Positions 38,305-47,759 of a DNA stretch of 64,000 nucleotides are shown here, piece after piece; position 1 is the stretch's first letter, and the number at the start of each line of letters is the position of its first letter. Origin of the DNA: Goleter apudmare HA4340-LM2. GTDB lineage: Bacteria; Cyanobacteriota; Cyanobacteriia; Cyanobacteriales; Nostocaceae. The stretch covers positions 1 to 64,000 of the forward strand of contig JAHHHF010000086.1 of the NCBI GenBank assembly GCA_019359495.1, written 5' to 3'. The notes under the pieces were generated by a model, which searched no databases, was not told where the DNA came from, and was given only the letters and a program-made list of their open reading frames with translations. The position numbers and the translations under genes were made by a program.

Positions 38305-40134
38305 CTAACTTAGGAGTTCTCCGGTTTCTTGCAAGGAGTGCAAGCGGCGGTAAATTCCTTCTTGACGTAGTAGTTCATCGTGGCTACCTACTTCTACAAT
38401 CCTTCCTTGGTCGAGAACCACAATCTTGTCGGCCTCCCGCACTGTACTAAGACGGTGGGCAATGATGATTGTAGTGCGAGTTCCCTGAATTGATCGCATT
38501 GCTAATTGAATGGAACGCTCAGACTCGTAATCTAGGCTGGAGGTAGCCTCATCAAACACCAGTACATCTGGTTCGACTAACAACGCCCTAGCAATTCCCA
38601 AACGCTGTCTTTGTCCACCTGATAACCTGACACCACGTTCGCCCACAACGGTGTAATAACCTTGGGGTAGCTGCTGGACTACATCATCAACTCTGGCAAT
38701 TTTACAAGCTTCCTGAACCTGCTCAAAACTAGCATTTGGTCTGCCATAGGTGAGGTTATCTAACAAAGTACCGTTGAAAATGTCCACTTCTTGGTGAACG
38801 ATCGCCAATCTCCTTCTATATTTACCCACATCCAAGGTGCGAATATCTTGACCATCAATGAGAATTTGACCTGTTTGAGGTTCAAAATACCGCAACAACA
38901 ACTTCACTAAGGTGGATTTGCCGGAACCAGAACGCCCTACCAATGCTACTGTTTGATATGGTTCAATCAGGAGATTGATATCTTGCAAAACTGTACGTTC
39001 AGCATCGTAACCAAAACTAAGATGAGAAAACTCTACTTTGCCCGTGAATTTATAAGGTGATTCTGCCTGATATTCCTCTTGTAACAACCTCTCTCCATCC
39101 TCTACAGATGGTTCATGGAGGAATTCGTGAAACCGCAACATAGAAGGATAGCGCCGAGCAAAGACTTCTGCCAAAGTACTAATTGGTTGAATCTCAGCAT
39201 AAGCCATACTAGAAAGAGTTAAGGTCATTACGAAATGACCCAGAGAAATCTTGCCGTCTGCTGTTGCTGCCAAGGTTAAACCTAATACCATGAACACGCC
39301 AAATTGAACTAAAGTACGTTGCAAAGTACCTAATTTGACGTAACCTTTGTGGATGCGATAATCAACTACTGTGAGTTCTCTTGCCAACCTTTGATTTTGC
39401 CGTTTCAGTTCTTGAGATTCTGTGGCGAATGCCTTGACGGTTTTGATGTTGGTGATAATTTCCGAAGTCCGGCTTTCTGTAGATTCTGCATACTTATCTA
39501 AACGATTATCATGCCAAATTAGTCGCTTTAATTTCCTTAAGCTGAAACCGAGGATAATCACAAATGAAATCAAAAAGAAAATGGCGATTCGCCATTCAAT
39601 AAACCAGATACAAACGAAAATTGCTAAGACTCGAAACAGTTTGGGAATCATCTGTCCTGCAATTTCGGGATAAGTCCAAGTGTGATTACCTACACCTCTA
39701 GCTACTCTCCCAGAAATTCTACCAGGGTTATTTTCGTCAAAAAATTCTAACGGTAATGTGAGAATTTTTTCTATGGCTTTTTGACTCTGAATTCGACGTG
39801 CCCTTAAGGCTATATCCCAGTGGAACCAACTAGTTAGCCAAGGCTCAGTTGGTGCTCTCAATACAGTAACTACAAAAATTAAACCCAGCAATACCCCTAA
39901 AGACAGGAATTGATTGGCTGGATAATTGATAATATTGGAAAGAATGGCGATCGCTCCTTGAATTGGTCTGTCTAATTGTTGACCAGACAAGATGTTTAAA
40001 ATTTGCCCGATCGCATAAGGCACAACCAAATCTATCACTTCGTAAATGCTGGATGCTGTAATACTGAAAATACTCAGCCCCCAGTAGGGACGAAAATAAT
40101 CGAGAATATCTCGGAATTTTGCCATGATGCACAC
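38305..40134 (-). CDS. ABC transporter, fused permease and ATPase
   Basis: A 609-residue MsbA/LmrA-type half transporter. The N-terminal permease has about six helices; the ATPase has Walker A GRSGSGKST, signature LSGGQRQRLGIARAL and Walker B VLVFDEATSSLD. It would work as a homodimer, probably exporting lipids, drugs or peptides; the substrate is unknown. The start is either Met1 or Met4 (MCIMAKF). Upstream lies a promoter whose spacer is a dyad (see the regulatory entry), so expression is likely controlled by a repressor. Confidence 0.88.
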   Translation of the reverse strand: MCIMAKFRDILDYFRPYWGLSIFSITASSIYEVIDLVVPYAIGQILNILSGQQLDRPIQGAIAILSNIINYPANQFLSLGVLLGLIFVVTVLRAPTEPWLTSWFHWDIALRARRIQSQKAIEKILTLPLEFFDENNPGRISGRVARGVGNHTWTYPEIAGQMIPKLFRVLAIFVCIWFIEWRIAIFFLISFVIILGFSLRKLKRLIWHDNRLDKYAESTESRTSEIITNIKTVKAFATESQELKRQNQRLARELTVVDYRIHKGYVKLGTLQRTLVQFGVFMVLGLTLAATADGKISLGHFVMTLTLSSMAYAEIQPISTLAEVFARRYPSMLRFHEFLHEPSVEDGERLLQEEYQAESPYKFTGKVEFSHLSFGYDAERTVLQDINLLIEPYQTVALVGRSGSGKSTLVKLLLRYFEPQTGQILIDGQDIRTLDVGKYRRRLAIVHQEVDIFNGTLLDNLTYGRPNASFEQVQEACKIARVDDVVQQLPQGYYTVVGERGVRLSGGQRQRLGIARALLVEPDVLVFDEATSSLDYESERSIQLAMRSIQGTRTTIIIAHRLSTVREADKIVVLDQGRIVEVGSHDELLRQEGIYRRLHSLQETGELLS

Positions 40135-40167
40135 CTTCCAAGAGCGCGAGCTTGAGCTTGGAATCTT

Positions 40168-40196
40168 ATACTACATGTATACTACATTGTAGTCAA
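40168..40196 (-). promoter_or_regulatory. Promoter with overlapping BlaI/CopY-like operator
   Basis: On the minus strand, TTGACT (40191-40196) and TAGTAT (40168-40173) are spaced by exactly 17 bases. The spacer is filled by dyads: ACTACA-A-TGTAGT (40181-40193) and TACATGTA (40172-40179). The TACA/TGTA half-sites resemble operators of BlaI/MecI/CopY-type winged-helix repressors. It lies about 35 bases upstream of the ABC exporter start. Confidence 0.55.
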
Positions 40197-40299
40197 GAGT
40201 TAAACGAGGTTTTGTTATTTGTGAAGAATCAAGAGTCCAAAGTCATTTGTTATTTCTACCGTGTCTTCCTGATCTTCACTATGCCCTATAACCCATTCC

Positions 40300-41076
40300 C
40301 TATTCTCGAATAAATTCTAGGCGATAGCGATAAAGAGCTACTGGTTGAGAATTTGCAGTAAAATAATCTGGATCTTGGGGTGAAAGATAGACGGCCGTCA
40401 CCTGATCTGCTTCTATTTTCGGTTGAGATGTCTTTAGTTGAAGATAAGCAGTTGTAGACTCGACCGAATTTAAATAGGGAGTGCTACTACCTTTAAAAAG
40501 TTGTTGAAAGACTTCTGTAGTGATAAATTTACCATCAGCAGTGGTTTCCGTAGCGCGTGCCGTGACAATGGAGACTAGCTGGCGATCGCCACGCAATAAA
40601 GTAATTTGACGATTAGGCGATTCTGGGTCTGTTTTTACTGAGAGCACAGCTTTATCCCCTAAATAAGCCCGTGCCAAATTCAAGCTATTAAATGCCCTAT
40701 CTGCTACTAAATTTGGTAAATTTTTACTTATTTTGGGCAGAATCTTTAAAGCAGGTACATATGGTTGTTCTGGAATAAATCTTACCAGAAAACTAACAGG
40801 CTGATTTAATTGTCGGCGATTAGATTCAAATCCTGGCGTCACAATGTTTGGCGCTAAAGGTGCAACCAAATCTACCAAAGTACTTGTCACCTGCCAATCA
40901 CCAGCCATCCAGTCAGGATAAGCTAAATCACCTACGGCTGGTTTTACGAAGGTTAATTTTTCCCAATGGGGAAAATTTGCCAGTCGTTCTGATAATTCTC
41001 CAGCTTTGGCGTCTCCAATCCCTAGCAGGAAAAAAAATATCAAACAAACACTCCAAATTAGTTTGTTAGTAAGCAT
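40300..41076 (-). CDS. DUF6816-like exported protein
   Basis: A 258-residue protein with an N-terminal signal peptide (LIWSVCLIFFFLLGIGDAKA) and a mature part with DWMAGDWQVTSTLVDLVAPLAP, a feature that fits a conserved cyanobacterial and plastid lumen family (DUF6816, from memory). Function unknown; a thylakoid lumen or periplasm location is predicted. It is upstream of the ABC exporter gene on the same strand but about 160 bases away with a promoter between them, so it is probably separate. Confidence 0.7.
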   Translation of the reverse strand: MLTNKLIWSVCLIFFFLLGIGDAKAGELSERLANFPHWEKLTFVKPAVGDLAYPDWMAGDWQVTSTLVDLVAPLAPNIVTPGFESNRRQLNQPVSFLVRFIPEQPYVPALKILPKISKNLPNLVADRAFNSLNLARAYLGDKAVLSVKTDPESPNRQITLLRGDRQLVSIVTARATETTADGKFITTEVFQQLFKGSSTPYLNSVESTTAYLQLKTSQPKIEADQVTAVYLSPQDPDYFTANSQPVALYRYRLEFIRE

Positions 41077-41862
41077 TAGGGCGATTTTATTAATAAATGT
41101 TAATTATTTTTTGATTCAATACTCATTGAAGCATAAATTATGTTTCATTATTTACATTAAAGTTAACCTGTATAAAAATAAACGTAATAGAAACATTAGA
41201 TTCCCTCCTTAAATAAGTATTATTGGGGAATTTTTAACTAATAAAGTTTTCTGTAATCGAAAAAATGCTTTCAATATATAAGTATTAATTCTTACTGTTA
41301 TCCTAATCACATAATTTATTTTTTTTCTAGAGTTCCCTGCAATCAAGGGTTACAACTATAGACTTGGAGAATATGCTGTTCAAAATTAGTGATATCAGTC
41401 ATACGGGTAATCAAAATACTATTAGCTCAGTATTGGCAATAATAAATACATGCATAAGTACGCATTTTACGTTTTTTTGCTTAAAAAATTAATTTACTAG
41501 TAAAATTACTTATTTTAATAATTGCAGCGTATACTTATGCTTCTACTTATGCATCAGCAAAAGCATTTGTAGCTTTTGACTAAAACAGGTATAAAGCCTG
41601 CAAATAGGCAAAATATTTTTTGCCATCAGGGTGGTAACTACATTATTTACTTCATAGATTGCAACTCTGCGGATAATGCGTTAGAGCTTTACTCTTGTTT
41701 ACTGTTCCCCATTCATAGACATCGAGTGTTTGAGGACTGTACTGCTTCGCAGAACCCACAGGGTAGTTCTCATTAGCATTCTAGTATCTGAGCATTGTAT
41801 CTGCATTGAGATGCTCCCAGAAGCTTGTGGAGATTAGTTTTTATACTTTACCTTTTGAACTA
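41077..41862. other. Long AT-rich intergenic region
   Basis: A gap of nearly 800 bases between divergent genes, very AT-rich. An open frame reading rightward from a TTG at 41806 adds 19 unconvincing codons to the PATAN gene. I see no RNA gene or repeat in it. Confidence 0.4.
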
Positions 41863-42738
41863 ATGAGTTTATCTAGTTCTTTTACGGATTTTTCCTTGGC
41901 TGAATTGTTTCAGCTAATTGATCAAGGACGCAAATCTGGTTGTTTAAGTGTCTGCACCTTACCAGACATTTATGCTCCAGGATCTAAATCTCACTACTAT
42001 TATATTTGGTTCAAACAGGGGCGGATTGTCGCTACTGCTAATCGCTTAAATGGTGGGGGTTTAGCATCTAAAATTGTCCAACGAGGATGGTTAAACCAGC
42101 CGGATTTACAACAACTGCATACGGTAGCATCAACAACACCTCTAGGGTTGAATTTGAAAACTCAAGAGATGTTGAGTGCAGAACAGCTAAACCTATTATT
42201 TGCTAGTCAACTCCAGCAGGTACGAGAACTTTTTGAAATTCAAAAGGGAGTATTTAAATTTGATAGCAAAGCCACTGTACCTTGGAAAGAGATGACGGGG
42301 TTAAGCCTGAGAGCAATTGAAGTAGCGCTGATGGCTTTGAGAGTATTGAAAAACTGGGGGGTAATGGCTGATGCACTCCCAGATGCTGATTCTGGTATTC
42401 AAAGTATTACGCAAACTAAACCAAATCTGCGCTTAAATGCGTTTGAGTGGCAGGTGTGGGAATTTGCTAATGGTAGTGTTTCTATTAATGCGATCGCCTC
42501 TCAACTCAATCAAGCAACTGTGAAAGTTCAGCAAGCTGCTTTTCGGTTAATGCTGGCTGGATTGCTGGAAGAAGTTACCGTGATCACATCTACACCAGAT
42601 TTGGATGATTACCCTTTGGATTTTAGCTGGCTGAATTCTTCTATTGTGGAATCCAAAAAACATCCAGCACCAGAAACACAACAGGTAGATGCAGCCTTTT
42701 TACAAAATCTGGTTGGGTTTTTAAGGAGTAAAACTTGA
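41863..42738 (+). CDS. DUF4388/PATAN-domain protein
   Basis: A 291-residue protein without a receiver. The N-terminal DUF4388/PATAN domain (FTDFSLAELFQLIDQGRKSG, then YYIWFKQGRIVATANRLNG and FEIQKGVFKFD) is followed by a C-terminal winged-helix-like part (EFANGSVSINAIASQLNQ). I start it at the ATG at 41863; a TTG-initiated extension to 41806 looks weak. Its stop codon overlaps the first GTPase gene, so PATAN protein and GTPase are translated from one message. The PATAN fold also occurs in HmpA in this window. Confidence 0.82.
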   Translation: MSLSSSFTDFSLAELFQLIDQGRKSGCLSVCTLPDIYAPGSKSHYYYIWFKQGRIVATANRLNGGGLASKIVQRGWLNQPDLQQLHTVASTTPLGLNLKTQEMLSAEQLNLLFASQLQQVRELFEIQKGVFKFDSKATVPWKEMTGLSLRAIEVALMALRVLKNWGVMADALPDADSGIQSITQTKPNLRLNAFEWQVWEFANGSVSINAIASQLNQATVKVQQAAFRLMLAGLLEEVTVITSTPDLDDYPLDFSWLNSSIVESKKHPAPETQQVDAAFLQNLVGFLRSKT

Positions 42739-43292
42739 TGGAAATCCTACGTATTGTGGTGACAGGTAGTGTAGCCGCCGGTAAAACGAGCTTTATTCGC
42801 ACCATTAGTGAAATTGAAGTTGTTGCTACTGACAAGAAAGCTACAGATGAAACAGCAGAGATTAAGGCTCAAACTACTGTAGCTATGGACTTTGGACTCC
42901 TCACCATAGGCAAAGGTCAAGCGTTGCACCTTTATGGTACGCCAGGACAGACTCGTTTTGACTTTATGTGGGATATCCTGATTCGGAGAGCTAATGCTTA
43001 CATCCTACTAGTAGATGCTCACCGCCCTGAGCAATTCCGCAACAGTCGCAAGATATTAAACTTCATGAAACAACGAGTCAAAATTCCTTATCTGATCGGG
43101 GTGACTCATCTTGATTGTTCAGACGCTTGGGAAATAGAAGATATCGCCTTAGCTTTGGGAATTTTGGATCAGTCTGACTGTCCACCACTAATCAATGTGA
43201 ATGCTACGGAAACAGCATCAGTTAAGGCAGCTTTGATCACGCTGATTCAAGAATTAGCTAATTGCTATCAATACCAACTGCAATCAAAGTAA
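42738..43292 (+). CDS. Small Ras-like GTPase (CvnD/MglA-like), copy 1
   Basis: A 184-residue GTPase. P-loop at residues 10-17 (TGSVAAGKTSF), switch Thr in AQTTVAMDFG, G3 region LYGTPGQTRFDFMW, and a G4-like position THLDC where classical Ras has NKxD. This places it with the COG2229-type predicted GTPases encoded next to Roadblock proteins. The ATG at 42738 overlaps the PATAN stop codon (TTGATGG). It is closely related to the GTPase 564 bases downstream. Confidence 0.85.
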   Translation: MEILRIVVTGSVAAGKTSFIRTISEIEVVATDKKATDETAEIKAQTTVAMDFGLLTIGKGQALHLYGTPGQTRFDFMWDILIRRANAYILLVDAHRPEQFRNSRKILNFMKQRVKIPYLIGVTHLDCSDAWEIEDIALALGILDQSDCPPLINVNATETASVKAALITLIQELANCYQYQLQSK

Positions 43293-43856
43293 AAATCTAG
43301 AAAAATTTGCTTCAGCTTTACTCGATATCATATATTAATGCTTGTTGAATAAACTAGGCTTAAAAAATGCTTTAATATCAAACTATTTTATACTAAGTAG
43401 TATCAAGTATTTTGGTTTGACTGCCTTATCAACAGTACATGACTTCTATTTTTTCTGCTGAAATAGCTCCACTCAGAAGTCTTTCCTCTTGGCGAGGCAT
43501 AAATTGAAGAATAAAAGTGAGTATTATGCTATACATTTATTTCATAAGAAAATACAATCATTTTTTATTTGAAAAGTAAATTAATACTGGTGTACAATCC
43601 CATGTAATACAGGCTTTAAAATTCAAGGGTGTGGAATACCAGATGTAATTAATCTACAGATTACATCTTTGTAGAAGGCAGTTTCTTTCAAAGTTCCTGA
43701 AGCAGATCAAAACTACTAATGTGCTTTAAGAATTTATCTGCACTTGTTAGGTCAATGTGGGCAATTCAACTTGCCTTCACCCTAAATAAACACAAATTCA
43801 TAATTACCTTACCTATCCTGAAGAGGTGTGGAGGTAGTTTTCTCGCGGAGGTTTAA
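43293..43856. other. Spacer between the two GTPase genes
   Basis: A 564-base AT-rich region with no supported gene. It separates two related GTPases and may carry its own promoter for the second half of the cluster. No conserved flanking repeat marks the duplication end. Confidence 0.4.
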
Positions 43857-44381
43857 ATGAACAACCTACGCATTGTGATTACAGGTGGCGTAGGTGCTGG
43901 AAAAACAAGCTTTATTCGCACTATTAGTGACATAGAGGTGGTTGATACTGACAAAAAAGCTACAGATGAAATAGCCAATATCAAGGCTCAAACTACGGTA
44001 GATTTGGACTTTGGGCATCTCACCATAACACCCAATCAATTACTTTATCTTTATGGCACACCAGGACAAACCCGATTTGATTTTATGTGGGATATCCTGA
44101 TTCACAGAGCAAATGCTTACATTCTCTTAGTCGCTGCTCACCGCCCACAGCATTTCCACTACAGTAGTGAAATTCTGGACTTCATCAACCAAAGGGTACA
44201 AATACCGATGCTGATCGGACTGACTCACACAGATTGTCCAGGTGCTCTGGGTGCAGAAGAAATAGCGATCGCTTTGGGAGTGCAAAATACACTAATAGTT
44301 GTGAATACTACCAAAAAAGCTTCAGTCAGGGCGGCTTTACAGGCACTCATCCAAGAAATCACCAAAACCTCCAAATTGTAG
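43857..44381 (+). CDS. Small Ras-like GTPase (CvnD/MglA-like), copy 2
   Basis: A 174-residue paralogue of the preceding GTPase, sharing long identical blocks such as GKTSFIRTIS and GTPGQTRFDFMWDIL. The P-loop is GGVGAGKT, and the G4-like position is THTDC. Differences concentrate in the C-terminal third. It is followed by a Roadblock/LC7 gene, a typical partner acting as activator or scaffold. Confidence 0.85.
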   Translation: MNNLRIVITGGVGAGKTSFIRTISDIEVVDTDKKATDEIANIKAQTTVDLDFGHLTITPNQLLYLYGTPGQTRFDFMWDILIHRANAYILLVAAHRPQHFHYSSEILDFINQRVQIPMLIGLTHTDCPGALGAEEIAIALGVQNTLIVVNTTKKASVRAALQALIQEITKTSKL

Positions 44382-44551
44382 GGAGCTGATGAGCCTCGAT
44401 GTATTTGGGCAATATCCTCAAGCTACTCTCAAGAACATTTCGCCAAATGTTCATGGAGACAGGCGAAAATTTGCACTCGTCTAGCAATTTACAGCCATTA
44501 TTAGCTGAAACTAGTCAATCTCTTTTACCAAAAATTACTGAGGGAATAGCC

Positions 44552-44920
44552 ATGATTAACGTCTCAATGCTACAAGAGGTTTTACAAAACTTTGTGAGCG
44601 GTACATCCAATGTACAGGGTGCGGCTTTAGTCAGTCCTGATGGTCTGGCTTTAGCTTCTGTGCTCCCAACAGACATGGATGAAGACCGCACTGCTGCGAT
44701 GTCCGCAGCCATGCTCTCATTAGGTGAACGTATTGGTAGCGAGTTAGTTCGCGGTACTATTGACCGGATTGTTGTCGAAGGCGAAAAAGGCTTTGGCGTC
44801 GTAGTTAGCTGTGGCCCTGATGCAGTTTTATTAGTTCTATCTAATGCGGCTGCTAAACAAGGCTTATTGTTTTTAGAAATCAAACGCGCCGTTTCTCAAA
44901 TTGCGCCCTTAGTAGCTTAA
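44552..44920 (+). CDS. Roadblock/LC7 domain protein
   Basis: A 122-residue single-domain Roadblock/LC7 (MglB/CvnB-like) protein: VLQNFVSGTSNVQGAALVSPDGLALAS and GERIGSELVRGTIDRIVVEG show the family. I start it at the ATG at 44552, preceded by GAGGGA (44540-44545) at 6-base spacing and giving the usual family length. An in-frame ATG at 44399 would add 51 residues of no recognisable character. It is expected to bind the GTPases upstream and modulate nucleotide cycling. Confidence 0.85.
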   Translation: MINVSMLQEVLQNFVSGTSNVQGAALVSPDGLALASVLPTDMDEDRTAAMSAAMLSLGERIGSELVRGTIDRIVVEGEKGFGVVVSCGPDAVLLVLSNAAAKQGLLFLEIKRAVSQIAPLVA

Positions 44921-45028
44921 CTAATCAATGGGAAATAGCCTATAGTCAGATTTTTGGATGCTAAATTTCTCCAAGAATCAACCCAAAATTCAACATAAAT
45001 TTTACCGTAATTTGTAGGAGTGTCGTAG

Positions 45029-45490
45029 ATGTTGCGTCCGAGGTTGGGAGATTTCAGCAGTATTATCTGCTTCAAAGCAGCAATTACAGGTATGGAAGAA
45101 GCTTTGGGCGAAAAAGCAACTGCGATCGCCTTAATTGCCGCAGGTCGTAGTCGTGGTAAACAGTTGGCACAAGAGTTAGGCTTAGTAGGAGCGAACTTGA
45201 CTTTAGAAGATATTGTCTACAAACTGGGGTTAGCTCTAGGTAAAGATGGTACTTGTCTCTGTGAAGTGAACAAAGCTGAAACAGCAGGCGATGTGATTAA
45301 AGTTTACACTTCCGAAACTTTATGTTCTGCGGGAGAATCTTTAGGCTCACCACGTAAATGTACTTATACTCTTGGTGCTGTTTGGGGTGCTTTAGAAGAA
45401 ACTCTTGGTAAGCGATTGCAAGGAAAACATACAGAATCTGTTCTCCGTGGTGGTAATTACGATGTATTTGAGTTTACGCAGTTTAAATAA
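45029..45490 (+). CDS. V4R-like (4-vinyl reductase fold) protein
   Basis: A 153-residue protein with cysteines in GTCLCEVN, ETLCSAGES and PRKCTYTLG and a terminal VLRGGNYDVFEF, consistent with a V4R/hydrocarbon-binding-like fold. TAGGAG (45015-45020) precedes the ATG. It is the last gene of the PATAN/GTPase/Roadblock group. I infer a small-molecule or protein sensor role; the ligand is unknown. Confidence 0.75.
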   Translation: MLRPRLGDFSSIICFKAAITGMEEALGEKATAIALIAAGRSRGKQLAQELGLVGANLTLEDIVYKLGLALGKDGTCLCEVNKAETAGDVIKVYTSETLCSAGESLGSPRKCTYTLGAVWGALEETLGKRLQGKHTESVLRGGNYDVFEFTQFK

Positions 45491-45551
45491 TTGTAGGGAT
45501 TAGGAACTGGGGATGAGGGATGAAAAAATGCCCAATTCCCAATTCCTAGTT

Positions 45552-45956
45552 TTAAATTTCTGCTGGTAAAGGTTGCCAAATTTCCCCATACTTTTCTTTC
45601 AGAGACTGCCAAGCTTCTACTTGTCCCGGTTCATATTCTCCTGGCTTACCCCATTGTAAAAATAGGCTTAAAGCTGGTTCCTGTTTTTCATCCAAAAACC
45701 GGATAGCGTAGGTTGTGAAGTTACCTCTTTTAGCTTCACCTATTTCAAATTTCACTTGCATAATTTTATCCATGTTCAAGTGAAACTCAAAACCTTCGGT
45801 GTGCATATTCGCATACTTACCTTTGGGTAACTCTGCATAAAATAGCTTTTGTAATTGGCCTCTTGCTTCTAAGACAGCAGCGCTGCTAGTGACAATTAAA
45901 CGCAAGGTTCCTAAGTTTTCGCAGGTTGCCAAAAATTCTTTTAATGTTGTTGTCAT
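45552..45956 (-). CDS. ChuX/HutX-family heme-like binding protein
   Basis: A 134-residue protein. LRLIVTSSAAVLEARGQLQ, GKYANMHTEGFEFHLNMDKI and the Trp-rich LFLQWGKPGEYEPGQVEAW match the cyanobacterial ChuX/HutX-like family as I remember it. It may bind heme or store a related ligand; no heme transport gene lies beside it. It is monocistronic. Confidence 0.78.
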   Translation of the reverse strand: MTTTLKEFLATCENLGTLRLIVTSSAAVLEARGQLQKLFYAELPKGKYANMHTEGFEFHLNMDKIMQVKFEIGEAKRGNFTTYAIRFLDEKQEPALSLFLQWGKPGEYEPGQVEAWQSLKEKYGEIWQPLPAEI

Positions 45957-46109
45957 TTCTGATTTTTCCTTTGTCGTTTGTCTTTAGGCAATGATGAATA
46001 TTTAGTACAACAGAGTGGAAGTAAATAGAGCATTAATAATTATCCCAAAGCCTGCCATACAAGCATTTTGAATTCCGTATTTGCGGAGCATCTCACAAGA
46101 AAAGCGTTA

Positions 46110-47063
46110 CTAACTTTCGTACTTTTCGTAAGCAGCGACGATGCGCTGAACTAGGGGATGGCGCACGACATCTCTTTGAGAAAATTCACAAAAGGCAATG
46201 CCTTCAACATGTTTTAAAACTTGTATAGCCACTGCTAAACCTGATTGTTGATTCGTAGGTAAATCAGTTTGAGTGATGTCACCTGTAATCACCATCCGCG
46301 AACGGAAACCTAAACGAGTCAAAACCATTTTGATTTGAGCAGGTGTGGTATTTTGGGCTTCATCCACAATGACAAAAGCATTATTTAAGGTACGTCCCCG
46401 CATGTAGGCAAGTGGTGCAACTTCAATCACACCACGTTCCATCAAATTGGGGACTTTTTCTGGGTCAATAAATTCATTGATGGCATCATAAAGTGGGCGG
46501 AGATAGGGATTAACTTTCTGTTGTAAATCTCCTGGCAAAAAGCCTAGTTTTTCACCTGCTTCGACGGCGGGACGAGTTAAGATTAACTTTTCAAACTGAT
46601 TAGCGAGAAGAGCTTGTACAGCGACAACCACGGGGAGAAAAGTTTTGCCAGTTCCCGCCGGCCCGATACAGAAAATTAAGTCACGCCTGCGGATGGCGTC
46701 GATGTACTGTCGCTGGCGAAAAGTTTTGGCGCGAATTTCTTCACCCCGACGAGTTCTAGCGAGGACATCTCGCTGTAAATCTTGTAGTTCTGCTGTCCGA
46801 TCGCTATCTAAAGCTTGACGAGCTGTAGAAATATCCGCACTGGAGATCATATTACCTTGAGTCCAGAGATATTCTAGCGATCGCACCAATTTAGCAGCTA
46901 AATCAACTTGGTTTTCGGTGCCAGCAATATGTAAATCTTGTCCACGCAGCACCAAAACGGCTCCTGTTTGCTCGGATAGGGTTTTCAAATTTTCTTCCCC
47001 ATCTCCTGCCAGAGCCATCGCACTGGAAGCATTCGGCAGCTGAATTTTTAAAGCATCTGCCAT
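46110..47063 (-). CDS. phoH: PhoH-like ATPase
   Basis: A 317-residue P-loop ATPase. Walker A is FCIGPAGTGKTFLP, with AFVIVDEAQNTTP as Walker B and ITGDITQTDLP following. An N-terminal KH-like segment (VLVLRGQDLHIAGTENQV) is present. PhoH proteins are associated with RNA metabolism, and this gene is downstream of ffh, rpsP, a KH protein and rpsU on the same strand. Confidence 0.94.
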   Translation of the reverse strand: MADALKIQLPNASSAMALAGDGEENLKTLSEQTGAVLVLRGQDLHIAGTENQVDLAAKLVRSLEYLWTQGNMISSADISTARQALDSDRTAELQDLQRDVLARTRRGEEIRAKTFRQRQYIDAIRRRDLIFCIGPAGTGKTFLPVVVAVQALLANQFEKLILTRPAVEAGEKLGFLPGDLQQKVNPYLRPLYDAINEFIDPEKVPNLMERGVIEVAPLAYMRGRTLNNAFVIVDEAQNTTPAQIKMVLTRLGFRSRMVITGDITQTDLPTNQQSGLAVAIQVLKHVEGIAFCEFSQRDVVRHPLVQRIVAAYEKYES

Positions 47064-47226
47064 AGTATTGTTTTATCTGTGAGCAGCATTTAATGACAAA
47101 GTTAAATTTTTTCCCTAAAGCACACAAAGGCGCAATTTTATTTTTTCCCATCCCCTCGATGAAGGGAACATAGAAATGCGATCGCATCTCTACTTTTTTT
47201 AGGTTTGATATCACAATGGTTTTAAA

Positions 47227-47283
47227 GTTTGTAGTAAGCACCTCAGCACTTAAAATATCAGGACTCAAGTCCTTACTACAAAC
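47227..47283. repeat. Palindromic element after rpsU
   Basis: GTTTGTAGTAAG (47227-47238) pairs with CTTACTACAAAC (47272-47283), enclosing an inner AGGACT/AAGTCCT-type motif. On the minus strand it begins 4 bases past the rpsU stop, so it may protect or end that transcript. The AAGGACT core recurs in the nadK terminator. Confidence 0.6.
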
Positions 47284-47286
47284 AAC

Positions 47287-47463
47287 TTAGTAGCAAGCAC
47301 CTTTACGTGCGGCTTCTTCTTTGCGCTTACGACGCAAACTTGGTTTTTCGTATCTTTCTCGGCGTTTAACTTCAGATAAAATTCCAGCTTTTTGAATTTT
47401 CTTTTTAAAACGTCTTAGTACCGAGTCTATTGACTCGTTTTCACCTAAACGGATTTCAGCCAC
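47287..47463 (-). CDS. rpsU: 30S ribosomal protein S21
   Basis: A 58-residue small-subunit protein with the S21 pattern: [20 protein letters not shown] and a Lys/Arg-rich tail ([18 protein letters not shown]). The start is a GTG (47463), and AGGAGGTG lies about 10 bases upstream on the minus strand. It sits between the KH-protein gene and phoH. Short, and easy to miss. Confidence 0.92.
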   Translation of the reverse strand: MAEIRLGENESIDSVLRRFKKKIQKAGILSEVKRRERYEKPSLRRKRKEEAARKGACY

Positions 47464-47759
47464 TCCCTGGTTTCACCTCCTGGCAGAGAAAATCAGAGTT
47501 ATAGATAATAATCGCTAACTGCAATACAGTATAGCGATCGCTGCTCTTGATAGGAAACACCCATCTGTTCAATCCTCAAAAGGATTTCGAGTATTTTTAT
47601 AGTTACACGAGATTTCGTTTCACCAATGCCAGCCTAGCAAATTTAGCTGTTTTTACCCATTCCCCAGATTTTTTTAGATCAACACAGATCATCATCAAAC
47701 CTTTGAGAATATCTGAGCGGATTAGCCACCGCCGCTCAGATTTCCGCTTGAGGTTGAAA

